Source of the DNA: DASYSA01 sp036003885
GTDB taxonomy: Bacteria; Acidobacteriota; Blastocatellia; UBA7656
Reading direction: 5' to 3'
Length of the DNA: 9,497 nt
Assembly (NCBI GenBank): GCA_036003885.1
Contig: DASYSA010000338.1
Coordinates: 1 to 9,497, forward strand
In this document: piece after piece, positions 1 through 6,962 of the stretch
Numbering within the stretch: position 1 is the stretch's first letter
Layout of the letters: every line of letters begins with the position of its first letter
The notes under the pieces: generated by a model
Told to the model about the DNA's origin: nothing
The model's database searches: none
Seen by the model: the letters and a program-made list of their open reading frames with translations, nothing else
Made by a program: the position numbers and the translations under genes

Positions 1-35
1 TTTTTCCTAACCAAGGTATGCGAAAGGAAGGTTTC

Positions 36-254
36 ATGAAAGGAAGATCTTGTTCTGGTTACTTAGCTCTTGAGTTCGTTTTGAGGGTGGGTGTTCTGTT
101 GACGGGCGTCTTGCTGACAGCAGCGGTAGAGGCACAAGTCCGTAGGCAGCATGCGAAGAAGTTCCAATCCCCGAAATCGATGACCAGTAGGGGTGCCTCA
201 CGCCTTGATGCCGCCGCTTCGTTTCGGCAACCGTCAGGGAAAAAAGTAGAGTGA
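36..254 (+). CDS. small secreted basic protein, unknown function
   Basis: I do not recognise this 72-residue protein. The start at 36 is preferred over the in-frame ATG at 18 because a purine-rich GAAAGGAAGG (22-31) lies just before it, and because the product then begins with a plausible signal peptide: a short n-region with K and R, a hydrophobic run around residues 14-31 (LEFVLRVGVLLTGVLLTAAV) and an A-x-A-like site ending VEA before QVRRQ. The remaining ~40 residues are strongly basic (many R and K), rich in Ser and Ala, and have no cysteine or recognisable domain, so they look disordered. It lies 58 nt upstream of the haloperoxidase-like gene on the same strand and could be co-transcribed with it. 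It could also be a chance ORF; the ribosome site plus signal peptide are the only support. Confidence 0.45.
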   Translation: MKGRSCSGYLALEFVLRVGVLLTGVLLTAAVEAQVRRQHAKKFQSPKSMTSRGASRLDAAASFRQPSGKKVE

Positions 255-312
255 GCCGGTTCTGCCGGTCCCGTCCACTTTATTAGTCATAAAACCTAAA
301 AGGAGAACAGCT

Positions 313-1626
313 ATGAGACCCACAATACGCGGTACCGCTGTCATCGTATCGTTGACTCTCTTTGTATCGCTTGGCTGGATATCCAGCGGTCAGGCGCATA
401 CTCCTGTCGATTCCGGGGTTGTCGTACGCAACTGGAATCAATTGGCGCTGGACACCGTGCGAGTGAAACTTGCAAGTGATGCTCAGGCAGCGCGGCTCTA
501 TGCAATGGTCAATGTTGCGATTTATGATGCGGTCAACGGTATTGCCTCGAGACACGGTTCGCAGGACCGCGATCACGCCTTAGTACCGCCAGACGGCGCT
601 CCAGCTCAGGGGGACCTCGTTGCCGCTGCGGCGAGCGCCGCGCATGCGGTGATGATTGGGCTCTACCCGGATTTGGCTTCGCAGTTCAATGCACAGCTTG
701 CGAGCGATCTGTCAGGGCTGGGCGGAACCGGGCCGGTGTCGGCGGGACGGCATTGGGGTGAACACGTCGGCGCACAGGTCCTGTCAGCGCGAGCAATTGA
801 CGGCTCAAGCCCCGATGAGAGCCAGCCGGGAGGAGTTGGTCCAGGACAGTTCAGGGCTACCTGGTCCGGCACGCAGTTTCGCAATCTATTGCCATTCGCG
901 ATTGCTGATTCAAGCGTCTACGTCAGCGCCGGCCCTCCGGCCCTCACAAGTCTTGACTACGCAGCCGCGTTCGCAGAGGTGAAGCTGCTGGGCAATGCGG
1001 CGATTCCGGACGCTGAGAAGCTCGACACCTTCCAATATTGGAGCCTTGGCGCGGGAACAAGCCAGCCCCCCGGGGCGTGGATCCAGATAGCTCTCGCGGT
1101 AACCAACGATGGGCCGCTTCAGCTCCCGGAAATGGCGCGGCTGTTCGCGCTGCTTAGTATGGCGATGGCCGACACCGTCGCGCCTACTTATCAGACTAAG
1201 TTCCTCGTTCACGCCTGGCGCCCAGCTACGGCGATTCGGGAAGCTGATACAGACGGCAATCCGAACACCACCGCAGACCCAGGATGGGGTCCACGCGCCG
1301 GGGGAATAGGAGGATCGCCAGAGCACTGGTCCGGACACAGCTCGTTCAGTGGAGCCGCGGCGCGAGTGCTCGCCGGCTTTTTCTGCCAGGACAGCATTTC
1401 ATTCACTCTTGTTACCGATTCCGCGCCGGGGGGGCAGGCACGCACCTATCCCAGCTTCTCGGCGGCCGAGGTCGAGGCGGGGAGATCGCGTGTAGTAGGT
1501 GGAATCCACTTCGAGTTTAGCAACCAGGCAGGCATTGCCGCGGGCCACGGTGTCGCGTCGGAAGTTCTATCTCAAAAACTCCTTTTGAAGCATGGCCCAA
1601 CACACTTCGGCCAGTGTCCCTTGTAA
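313..1626 (+). CDS. vanadium-dependent haloperoxidase / PAP2-type phosphatase family protein, exported
   Basis: 437 residues, preceded by AAAAGGAGA (298-306). A signal peptide covers residues 1-28 (cleavage after GQA), so it acts outside the cytoplasm. The C-terminal half carries the vanadate/phosphate pocket of the vanadium haloperoxidase/PAP2 superfamily: K296 and R303 in KFLVHAWRPATAIR, S340-G341-H342 in EHWSGHSSFSGAA, and R393 with H399 in RVVGGIHF. The K-to-R gap (7) and R-to-H gap (6) equal those of fungal vanadium chloroperoxidase (K353/R360, R490/H496 from family knowledge). H399 would be the vanadate ligand and H342 the acid-base residue. The expected reaction is peroxide-driven halide oxidation, but the same fold also serves acid phosphatases, and the halide preference cannot be read from sequence. 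The N-terminal half is the usual helical region without further motifs. It converges with the protease gene; a small secreted protein lies just upstream. Confidence 0.9.
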   Translation: MRPTIRGTAVIVSLTLFVSLGWISSGQAHTPVDSGVVVRNWNQLALDTVRVKLASDAQAARLYAMVNVAIYDAVNGIASRHGSQDRDHALVPPDGAPAQGDLVAAAASAAHAVMIGLYPDLASQFNAQLASDLSGLGGTGPVSAGRHWGEHVGAQVLSARAIDGSSPDESQPGGVGPGQFRATWSGTQFRNLLPFAIADSSVYVSAGPPALTSLDYAAAFAEVKLLGNAAIPDAEKLDTFQYWSLGAGTSQPPGAWIQIALAVTNDGPLQLPEMARLFALLSMAMADTVAPTYQTKFLVHAWRPATAIREADTDGNPNTTADPGWGPRAGGIGGSPEHWSGHSSFSGAAARVLAGFFCQDSISFTLVTDSAPGGQARTYPSFSAAEVEAGRSRVVGGIHFEFSNQAGIAAGHGVASEVLSQKLLLKHGPTHFGQCPL

Positions 1627-1750
1627 ACATGAATACCACCTCATGTCCGGCACGCGCGAAAATCGTGAACCATCGACAAGCTGAAACGCGAGGCGCAAAG
1701 CGGCCACCTTAAGGAAAAGGCGGCCGGTTAGCTGTTCACCGTGCGCCGCA
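1627..1750. other. convergent intergenic gap with inverted repeats, possible decayed mobile-element end
   Basis: This gap lies between two convergent genes. Directly after the haloperoxidase stop there is a 6-bp inverted repeat, ACATGA (1627-1632) and TCATGT (1641-1646), with an 8-nt loop but no T-tract, so it is at best a weak terminator. Further on, CGGCC (1701-1705) and GGCCG (1722-1726) flank the palindrome CCTTAAGG (1707-1714). Read on the minus strand, the alternation of GGCCGCCTTTTCC and GTGGCCGCTTTG resembles the repetitive ends of IS21-type elements as I remember them. No transposase coding sequence is present, so this remains a guess. Confidence 0.3.
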
Positions 1751-4700
1751 TCACTGGCGGGGCTTGCCGCTCTGTACGCCGGCCGGCCGCAACGATTTGT
1801 CAGGGTAATCAGGCGCCGAAGGAACCGGATTGGGCTTCTCACGGATCAAGCGTTCCAGGTGCTGGATTGCCCCTTCCAACTGTGCGTCCTTGCCCATAAA
1901 CGTAGCATGCGGAAGATTGTCGACCACGATGTCCGGATCAACACCGTGTCCTTCTATGAGCCACGCGCGCTCCGGACCATACACGCCGGTTTCGCCGGTC
2001 GTAGCAATGCCTCGGTCTGCCAGCGCATTACTCGCACTCAACCAAACCTCTCCGCCCCACGTGCGAGTACCAATGATCTTTCCAAGCCCCAATCGCCGGA
2101 AGCCTTCACTGAATGCTTCGCCGTCTGAGGCAGTCCATTCATCACAAATCACAACCAGGTACCCGCGGAACGCTTGCTGCATATTCCAGTAAGGTCTGCC
2201 GGTTCGTCCCTGCCAGTACATCCAGGCCTTGCGCAACAGCTTTCCCAGTATCCAGCTATCGATGTTGCCGCCGCCGTTGTGACGGACGTCTATGATCAAT
2301 CCGTCGCGTGTGAAGACCGGCGTGTACTCTTCCACCCACTGATTGATGTCGTTGGATCCCATAGCCCGCAGGTGAACGTAACCGATTCGCCCGGCGGACG
2401 CCTGCTCAACCATCAAACGTCGCGTGTATTCCCATTCGCGATAACGAAGATCATTCTCATCCCCCATTGAGATCGGTTTGACGAGAACATCGCGCGTCTC
2501 TGTTTTGCCTTTCGGGCGAACGCGCAACAGCACCTGTTTGCCCACCTGGTTGCGTAGAAGCTCTCCGGGATTCGCGGCAGATAAATCCTGACCATTGATC
2601 GAGACGATCGCATCGCCTTCACCAACATCGACTCCCGGCCGAGCAAGCGGCGCAATCTTATCGGGACGGTCGGGATCGTACTGATACACATGTTGGACAA
2701 CGTAAGCTCCTGAAGAGTCACGTGACAACTGCGCGCCCAGCGACGCGAGGGCGATCTGATCGATTCCGCGGCGGATATCGCCTCCGCCCACGAATGTATG
2801 CAGCATCGACAACTCACTGACCATCTGCGAGATCAAATCGCTGAGTTCTGACCGGTCGTGCACGCGGTTAACAAGCTCGGCATACTTGTCGCGCATCGCG
2901 GGCCAATTGACCCCGTGCATCTTCGGGTCATAGAAATAATCGCGATGCAGCCGCCACGCATCGAAAAAAGCCTCACGGAACTCATCGCTCGGGATAACCG
3001 AGAAAGTCCAGTCCTTCAACTCGATGCGGGCGTCTGCGAGCGTCTTTGGATCCCTCATAGCCGCTTCGCGAATTGAGGTGTCGAGAACAAAGAGATCATT
3101 CTGTTTGCGCGCAAGCACCTTCTTGCCGTCGCCGGAAATTTCGAAACCAACTACGCCTTCCAGCAGCGTTTCAGGCTTGTTGTCCGGCTTGTTTGTGATG
3201 TCCAGAGCCTGCAGCGCGTTCTTATCGCGGTTTTGCGGATCGCGATTGATCCAGAACAGACGCTTGCCGGCTACCGAGAGGTTGGAATAGTTGCCGGGAG
3301 GCACGGGCACTTCCTGAATGCGCGCTGCGATTCCGTCGAGATCTATTTCGATCTTCGGCGGCTCAGCAGGTTTCGCGGAGTCCGCTGCATCCGGAGGCTT
3401 CTGTCCGTCCGCGGCCTTTGGCGGTTCGGCGGGCTTCGTGGCTTGCGATGAGTCGGAATGCAATTCGTCGGGCGGCTCGAGAGGTGAAGTGAGACCCTTC
3501 TTCAAAGCCAATTGATAAATCTTGATTGCCCGGTCGAAGTAGGGATCCGGCTGGCGCGAACCCCACGGCGAACCAACAACTGATCTAAGCGAGCGGTCGG
3601 AGATGAAATAAATCCACTTGCCGTCTGAACTCCACGAGGCAGCGTCGTTGTTATACCGGTCAGTGGTGAGCGGCGTGGTGACCCCGGTCTCAACGCTGTA
3701 GAGAAGGATCCGCGAAAGTTCATTGTCGGCGTTTTGTGAAAAAGTCAGCCACCGGCTGTCTGGTGACCAACGAACTCGTCCAAACACCGGGCCGGCGCTG
3801 TGGTAGTTGGCAAGCGCTATTCGCTTCTCGGTCTTTGCCGCGGTATTCAACAGCCAGAGCTGGCTGTTCTTGTCCTGATGAGCGATCCACTTCCCATCTG
3901 GCGACGGCACGCCTTCCCACCGAAGCACGCTCCCGCCTTTGGTCAACTGTTCGCCTGCGCCAACACCATTGGCCGGAAGCTTCCACAGTTCCACCTCTCC
4001 GCTTTCGGTTGAAAGCACGAGCACTGACTTGCCATCGGGCATCATAGAAGCTTCGCGGCAGCGGCCAGGCTTGTGGGCGAGAACGTCCACGAAGCGGCCT
4101 TGCTTTACCGGCGCGACGAAGACTCGGCCACGAGATGTGAGAACTATACGATCTCCACTGGGAGATAGAGAAATCGCGGTGGTGTAGTCCAGCGGATTCT
4201 TCACCCAACGTTCGCGCAGGTGATCGAAGTCGGAAGCGAGCTCGATCGCCACCACCTTGTCCGAGCCCGAAGCGATGTCATAGAGACGGATGTCTGCGCC
4301 AAGCTGGTAAACGATGCGTCCATTTGAGAGCGAGGGAGACTGGACATCCCAACCTTGATGGTGGGTGTGCTGCCTGAGGCCCTTCCCGTTTTGGTCCATC
4401 GACCAGAGGTTCATCGTGCCGTCTCGATCCGACGAGAAATAGATGCGGCCATTCCACCACATTGGGTTCTTGCTTGTGCCGGGAAAGTCCGGCGTCAACG
4501 GAACGGCCTCGCTCGCGCCGTCAAATTTCCACAGGTTCTCGGCGGTTCCTCCCTGGTACCGTTTGGTGAAGCTGCCTTGCGGAGCCAGACGAGTGAAGAA
4601 CAGAGTTCGACCGCTCGGTTCGTAGGTGCCTTGTGCGGCCTGGCTCAACGGAACGATCTCGACTTTGTTATCGCGGTCGATTGTAGCGAGCTTTGTGTCC

Positions 4701-5104
4701 GGGAGTGTTGAATAACGGCCGGTAGCAAACAGGATCTTTCCATCCGGGGTCCAGCCGACGACCGATGTATTTCCGCCATCGAAGGTGCGCCGAATCGGCA
4801 AGCCCCCGGACGCAGGGATCGTGTAAACCTCGGTAGGTCCTTCGTAGCTTGCGGAGAAGGCGATCGTCCTGCCGTCAGGCGAAAACGCGGGCCGGATTTC
4901 CTCTCCCAGGTGAGTGGTAAGTCGTCGTGCAACGCCGCCTTGAACGCTTACTTCCCACAGATCGCCTTCTGAGGTGAAGACAATCGTCTCACCCGAGATC
5001 GCCGGAAAGCGATAATAACCGCGGTTCTGCTGAGCCGAAACCAGCGTGACCAGAGCCGCCGTGAGAGACAGAATCGAGAGGAGTCTCAATAATAGATGTT
5101 GCAT
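1751..5104 (-). CDS. secreted tricorn-type S41 peptidase with beta-propeller and PDZ domains
   Basis: This 1117-residue protein is a homologue of tricorn protease, which degrades oligopeptides. The start at 5104 gives a clean signal peptide (MQHLLLRLLSIL...LVSA/QQ); an in-frame ATG at 5122 adds six residues, and neither has a clear ribosome site. Numbering from 5122: residues ~40-510 hold WD40-like (PD40) repeats with SPDG/TPDG signatures; 559-593 is a Pro/Ala/Lys linker with KPAEPPK twice; ~700-780 is the helical start of the protease core; ~790-880 is a PDZ domain; ~900-1070 is the S41 catalytic domain. H775 (LSMLHT), S999-D1000 (TASDGE) and E1057 (LIEGHGVDPD) match the tricorn His, nucleophile Ser and Glu; the Ser-to-Glu distance of 58 equals that of tricorn (S965/E1023). 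The tetrad Ser before the His is Leu here. It should act in the periplasm or outside the cell, unlike cytosolic archaeal tricorn. Confidence 0.93.
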   Translation of the reverse strand: MQHLLLRLLSILSLTAALVTLVSAQQNRGYYRFPAISGETIVFTSEGDLWEVSVQGGVARRLTTHLGEEIRPAFSPDGRTIAFSASYEGPTEVYTIPASGGLPIRRTFDGGNTSVVGWTPDGKILFATGRYSTLPDTKLATIDRDNKVEIVPLSQAAQGTYEPSGRTLFFTRLAPQGSFTKRYQGGTAENLWKFDGASEAVPLTPDFPGTSKNPMWWNGRIYFSSDRDGTMNLWSMDQNGKGLRQHTHHQGWDVQSPSLSNGRIVYQLGADIRLYDIASGSDKVVAIELASDFDHLRERWVKNPLDYTTAISLSPSGDRIVLTSRGRVFVAPVKQGRFVDVLAHKPGRCREASMMPDGKSVLVLSTESGEVELWKLPANGVGAGEQLTKGGSVLRWEGVPSPDGKWIAHQDKNSQLWLLNTAAKTEKRIALANYHSAGPVFGRVRWSPDSRWLTFSQNADNELSRILLYSVETGVTTPLTTDRYNNDAASWSSDGKWIYFISDRSLRSVVGSPWGSRQPDPYFDRAIKIYQLALKKGLTSPLEPPDELHSDSSQATKPAEPPKAADGQKPPDAADSAKPAEPPKIEIDLDGIAARIQEVPVPPGNYSNLSVAGKRLFWINRDPQNRDKNALQALDITNKPDNKPETLLEGVVGFEISGDGKKVLARKQNDLFVLDTSIREAAMRDPKTLADARIELKDWTFSVIPSDEFREAFFDAWRLHRDYFYDPKMHGVNWPAMRDKYAELVNRVHDRSELSDLISQMVSELSMLHTFVGGGDIRRGIDQIALASLGAQLSRDSSGAYVVQHVYQYDPDRPDKIAPLARPGVDVGEGDAIVSINGQDLSAANPGELLRNQVGKQVLLRVRPKGKTETRDVLVKPISMGDENDLRYREWEYTRRLMVEQASAGRIGYVHLRAMGSNDINQWVEEYTPVFTRDGLIIDVRHNGGGNIDSWILGKLLRKAWMYWQGRTGRPYWNMQQAFRGYLVVICDEWTASDGEAFSEGFRRLGLGKIIGTRTWGGEVWLSASNALADRGIATTGETGVYGPERAWLIEGHGVDPDIVVDNLPHATFMGKDAQLEGAIQHLERLIREKPNPVPSAPDYPDKSLRPAGVQSGKPRQ

Positions 5105-5189
5105 AGGCGCAGAAACTATCATGGATGGTCAATCGGATGAAACACCGCGAAGGCCTTTCAGCCAGAATGGTCCCGCTGCCGTGGCGATC

Positions 5190-5255
5190 GGTGCCGGAAA
5201 AATACTCGCTAGGCCCTTTGCCCGAAGGCTGTGAGCCAGACCTTTTGATGTCCAT
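5190..5255 (-). pseudogene. 5' remnant of a cupin-domain gene (first 22 codons)
   Basis: An ATG at 5255, preceded by GGGGGAAA (complement of 5263-5270), opens with MDIKRSGSQPSGKGP and continues SEYFSGT. This is the very conserved N-terminus of small cupin proteins annotated as cupin or (R)-mandelonitrile lyase-like, which normally continue with VR(I/V)DPLF and a His-rich HTHPLGQ barrel motif. Here the similarity stops after T22 at about 5190; the frame runs on to a stop at 4989 inside the protease gene without any cupin residues. I infer a deletion joining the cupin gene's front to the upstream region of the protease gene. Such cupins often neighbour aldo/keto reductases, and one lies 124 nt upstream here. 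Recognition is from memory of the family, not a search. Confidence 0.6.
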
Positions 5256-5278
5256 CGTCTGATTTCCCCCAGTTGATG

Positions 5279-5307
5279 CTTATAGTCGTTTGTCTCGCGT
5301 TTGTCTT
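5279..5307 (-). promoter_or_regulatory. candidate sigma-70-type promoter ahead of the cupin remnant and protease gene
   Basis: On the minus strand, AAGACA (5302-5307, four of six to TTGACA) and TATAAG (5279-5284, five of six to TATAAT) are separated by 17 nt. Transcription would begin near 5272, giving a leader of about 17 nt to the cupin-remnant ATG and about 165 nt to the protease start. It overlaps a 9-bp direct repeat. It is a consensus match only; Acidobacteriota-like promoters may differ from it. Confidence 0.4.
5287..5306 (-). repeat. 9-bp direct repeat AGACAAACG, 11-bp period
   Basis: AGACAAACG occurs twice on the minus strand (5298-5306 and 5287-5295) with a 2-bp spacer. The 11-bp period places both copies on one face of the helix, overlapping the -35 hexamer and the spacer of the candidate promoter. 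This is the arrangement expected of a site for a regulator binding in tandem, but no regulator gene is in the window. Confidence 0.45.
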
Positions 5308-5379
5308 GTGACTACAAAGAAACTTTCAGATTCGTTCCGTTATTGCTCATAATCCTGACCGTGCTTGTCATAGCAACTC

Positions 5380-6375
5380 TCAGCGACCAGTCATCTGCTC
5401 CAGGTGCTCGGGGTACCGAGCCCCTTGCACTGTGATCTTTGAGGAGGCGGTATCGATCTCCCGGAGATCGTCCGGAGTAAGCTCGACGGAAGCCGCTCCG
5501 ATGTTCTCCTCCAGCCGGTTCGGTTTCGTGGTTCCCGGGATTGGAACAATCCAGGGCTTCTGCGCAAGAAGCCAGACGAGCGCGATTTGAGCGGGTGTCG
5601 CCTTCTTCCGTTCTGCGGTATTTCGAAGCAGATCAACCAGGGCCTGATTGGCTTTCCGAGCCTCCGGCGTAAAGCGAGGAACGATGTTGCGGAAGTCGGA
5701 ACTGTCGAACGTTGTGTTTTCGTCGATCTTTCCCGTGAGGAAGCCTTTACCAAGTGGACTAAATGGCACGAACCCGATTCCGAGTTCCTCGAGCGTCGGC
5801 AACACTTCCGCTTCAGGATTTCTCCACCACAGCGAGTATTCGCTCTGGAGCGCAGTGATGGGCTGGACTGCGTGTGCGCGACGGATCGTTTGCACTCCTG
5901 CTTCAGAAAGGCCAAAGTGCTTGACCTTGCCTTCCTGAATGAGGTCCTTCACCGCTCCCGCCACGTCTTCGATTGGCACGTCCGGATCAACGCGGTGCTG
6001 ATAGAACAGATCGATCGTATCGAGCTTGAGTCGCTTGAGCGACGCTTCGGCAACCTCTTTAATGTGCTCTGGCCGACTATCCACGCCACCCAAACCGCGC
6101 GCCACCGCGGGATCAAGTTTGAATCCGAACTTCGTTGCGATCACCACCTGTCCACGGAGGGGAGCGAGTGCTTCGCCAACAAGTTCTTCGTTCGTAAATG
6201 GACCGTACGCTTCAGCGGTATCGAAGAACGTGACGCCCCGTTCGGCCGCCGTGCGAATGAGAGAGATCATCTCCTGCTTATCGGCAGGCGGACCGTACCC
6301 ATAGCTCATACCCATGCAGCCAAGCCCGAGAGCCGAGACTTCCAGATTACTGTTTCCAAGTTTGCGCTTTTTCAT
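5380..6375 (-). CDS. aldo/keto reductase (AKR13-like)
   Basis: 331 residues, full length for the family. It is an NADPH-dependent cytosolic oxidoreductase with a TIM-barrel fold that reduces aldehydes or ketones; the substrate is not evident. The catalytic tetrad is complete: D52 and Y57 in FFDTAEAYG, K82 in IATKFGF, and H127 in FYQHRVDP. The signature GLGCMGMSYGYG (residues 17-28), Q177 in ALQSEYSLWWR and the C-terminal coenzyme-binding loop IPGTTKPNRLEEN (279-291) are typical of the YakC/AKR13-like group. The start is secure: AAGGAG (complement of 6381-6386) lies 5 nt before the ATG. No signal peptide is present. The DUF2255 gene lies 197 nt upstream on the same strand and a cupin remnant 124 nt downstream, so the gene may have belonged to a redox cluster. 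No clear terminator follows. Confidence 0.95.
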   Translation of the reverse strand: MKKRKLGNSNLEVSALGLGCMGMSYGYGPPADKQEMISLIRTAAERGVTFFDTAEAYGPFTNEELVGEALAPLRGQVVIATKFGFKLDPAVARGLGGVDSRPEHIKEVAEASLKRLKLDTIDLFYQHRVDPDVPIEDVAGAVKDLIQEGKVKHFGLSEAGVQTIRRAHAVQPITALQSEYSLWWRNPEAEVLPTLEELGIGFVPFSPLGKGFLTGKIDENTTFDSSDFRNIVPRFTPEARKANQALVDLLRNTAERKKATPAQIALVWLLAQKPWIVPIPGTTKPNRLEENIGAASVELTPDDLREIDTASSKITVQGARYPEHLEQMTGR

Positions 6376-6402
6376 TGTTTCTCCTTAGAGGTATCACCCG
6401 GG

Positions 6403-6459
6403 TTATTCAGATTTAAGAGAAGCCATATCGATGGAGAAGCGATCCAGTTGCTTGCTCAT
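6403..6459 (-). other. 18-codon ORF in the leader of the aldo/keto reductase gene
   Basis: An ATG at 6459 opens MSKQLDRFSIDMASLKSE and stops at 6403, 27 nt before the reductase start. No good ribosome site precedes it (only AAAAGA) and it has no recognisable attenuation codons. It could be a leader peptide or chance. Confidence 0.15.
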
Positions 6460-6492
6460 TCTTTTGTATAAATAGTCCCCTCAAATCTTATT

Positions 6493-6505
6493 ACGGCTGA
6501 GCCGT
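6493..6505. promoter_or_regulatory. 13-bp palindrome upstream of the aldo/keto reductase gene
   Basis: ACGGCT-G-AGCCGT is a perfect 6+6 inverted repeat with one central base, about 120 nt upstream of the reductase ATG and 70 nt after the DUF2255 stop. The single-base centre rules out a normal RNA hairpin, so if functional it would be a dimeric-repressor operator. No regulator gene is nearby. Confidence 0.25.
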
Positions 6506-6572
6506 TTGTTCACCTGATTACTTCAATTCTTGTGCCACATTACAGTGCGCGCATGGCGATTGAGCTGTTGAA

Positions 6573-6962
6573 CTAAGAGATCGTTGAGCGCGGCACGAGC
6601 TTGAGCGTCGTGGATCGTGCCTCAGGACTGACGATGCTTCGGATGATGCTTGCGTCGTAGCGGCGGTACTTGGTGCGATACTCTGCGTCAATCTGGTCGT
6701 TGAGGTCGTGTGCGGCGTCCACGAAGGTGACATCTCTCTCGACGCTGCCAGCCCAGATCCGACCCTGGTGGCGCCACTGGGTGCCGCGGAACCAGGCGGA
6801 GGTGCGTCCGTTAACGGATCGGACGTAGATCTGGTCGCCGTGACGGACGACCCAGATCGTCACCGGCTTCAGAAGCGTCCCGTCGCGTCGTACGGATGCG
6901 ATTTGCAGTTCTTCTTCTGCTGCGATCTTGTCGAGCTCCTCGCTTGTCCAGGTGGTGGCCAC
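6573..6962 (-). CDS. DUF2255 family protein
   Basis: 129 residues, close to the usual ~125 of the family. The start codon is GTG (6960-6962); an in-frame TGA lies six codons upstream, so no longer start exists, and no clear ribosome site is seen. The family pattern is continuous: WTSEELDKI near the start, ELQIASVRRDGTL, KPVTIWVVRHGDQIYVRS (about residues 32-49), a W-F-R/W segment, GRIWAGSVERDVTF (about 67-80) and a C-terminal EYRTKYRRYD. The biochemical function is unknown; the RRDGTLxxPVxIWVV pattern recalls split-barrel flavin/deazaflavin-binding proteins, but I cannot assign a cofactor. It has no signal peptide or membrane segment and should be cytosolic. Its neighbour downstream is the aldo/keto reductase; the 197-nt gap argues against tight coupling. 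Confidence 0.85.
   Translation of the reverse strand: MATTWTSEELDKIAAEEELQIASVRRDGTLLKPVTIWVVRHGDQIYVRSVNGRTSAWFRGTQWRHQGRIWAGSVERDVTFVDAAHDLNDQIDAEYRTKYRRYDASIIRSIVSPEARSTTLKLVPRSTIS

Noticed and set aside
279..293. TTTAT-TAGTC-ATAAA inverted repeat before the haloperoxidase gene as an operator or terminator
   Set aside because: Only five AT base pairs in an AT-rich leader; too weak to call.
1567..1842. 91-codon minus-strand frame spanning the convergent gap
   Set aside because: It overlaps the ends of two solid genes, has no ribosome site and matches no family I recognise; any signal there is better treated as possible element debris.
5587..6471. 294-codon plus-strand reading frame opposite the aldo/keto reductase
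   Set aside because: It lies antisense to a well-supported enzyme with an intact catalytic tetrad; its translation is rich in Arg, Phe and His and has no domain.
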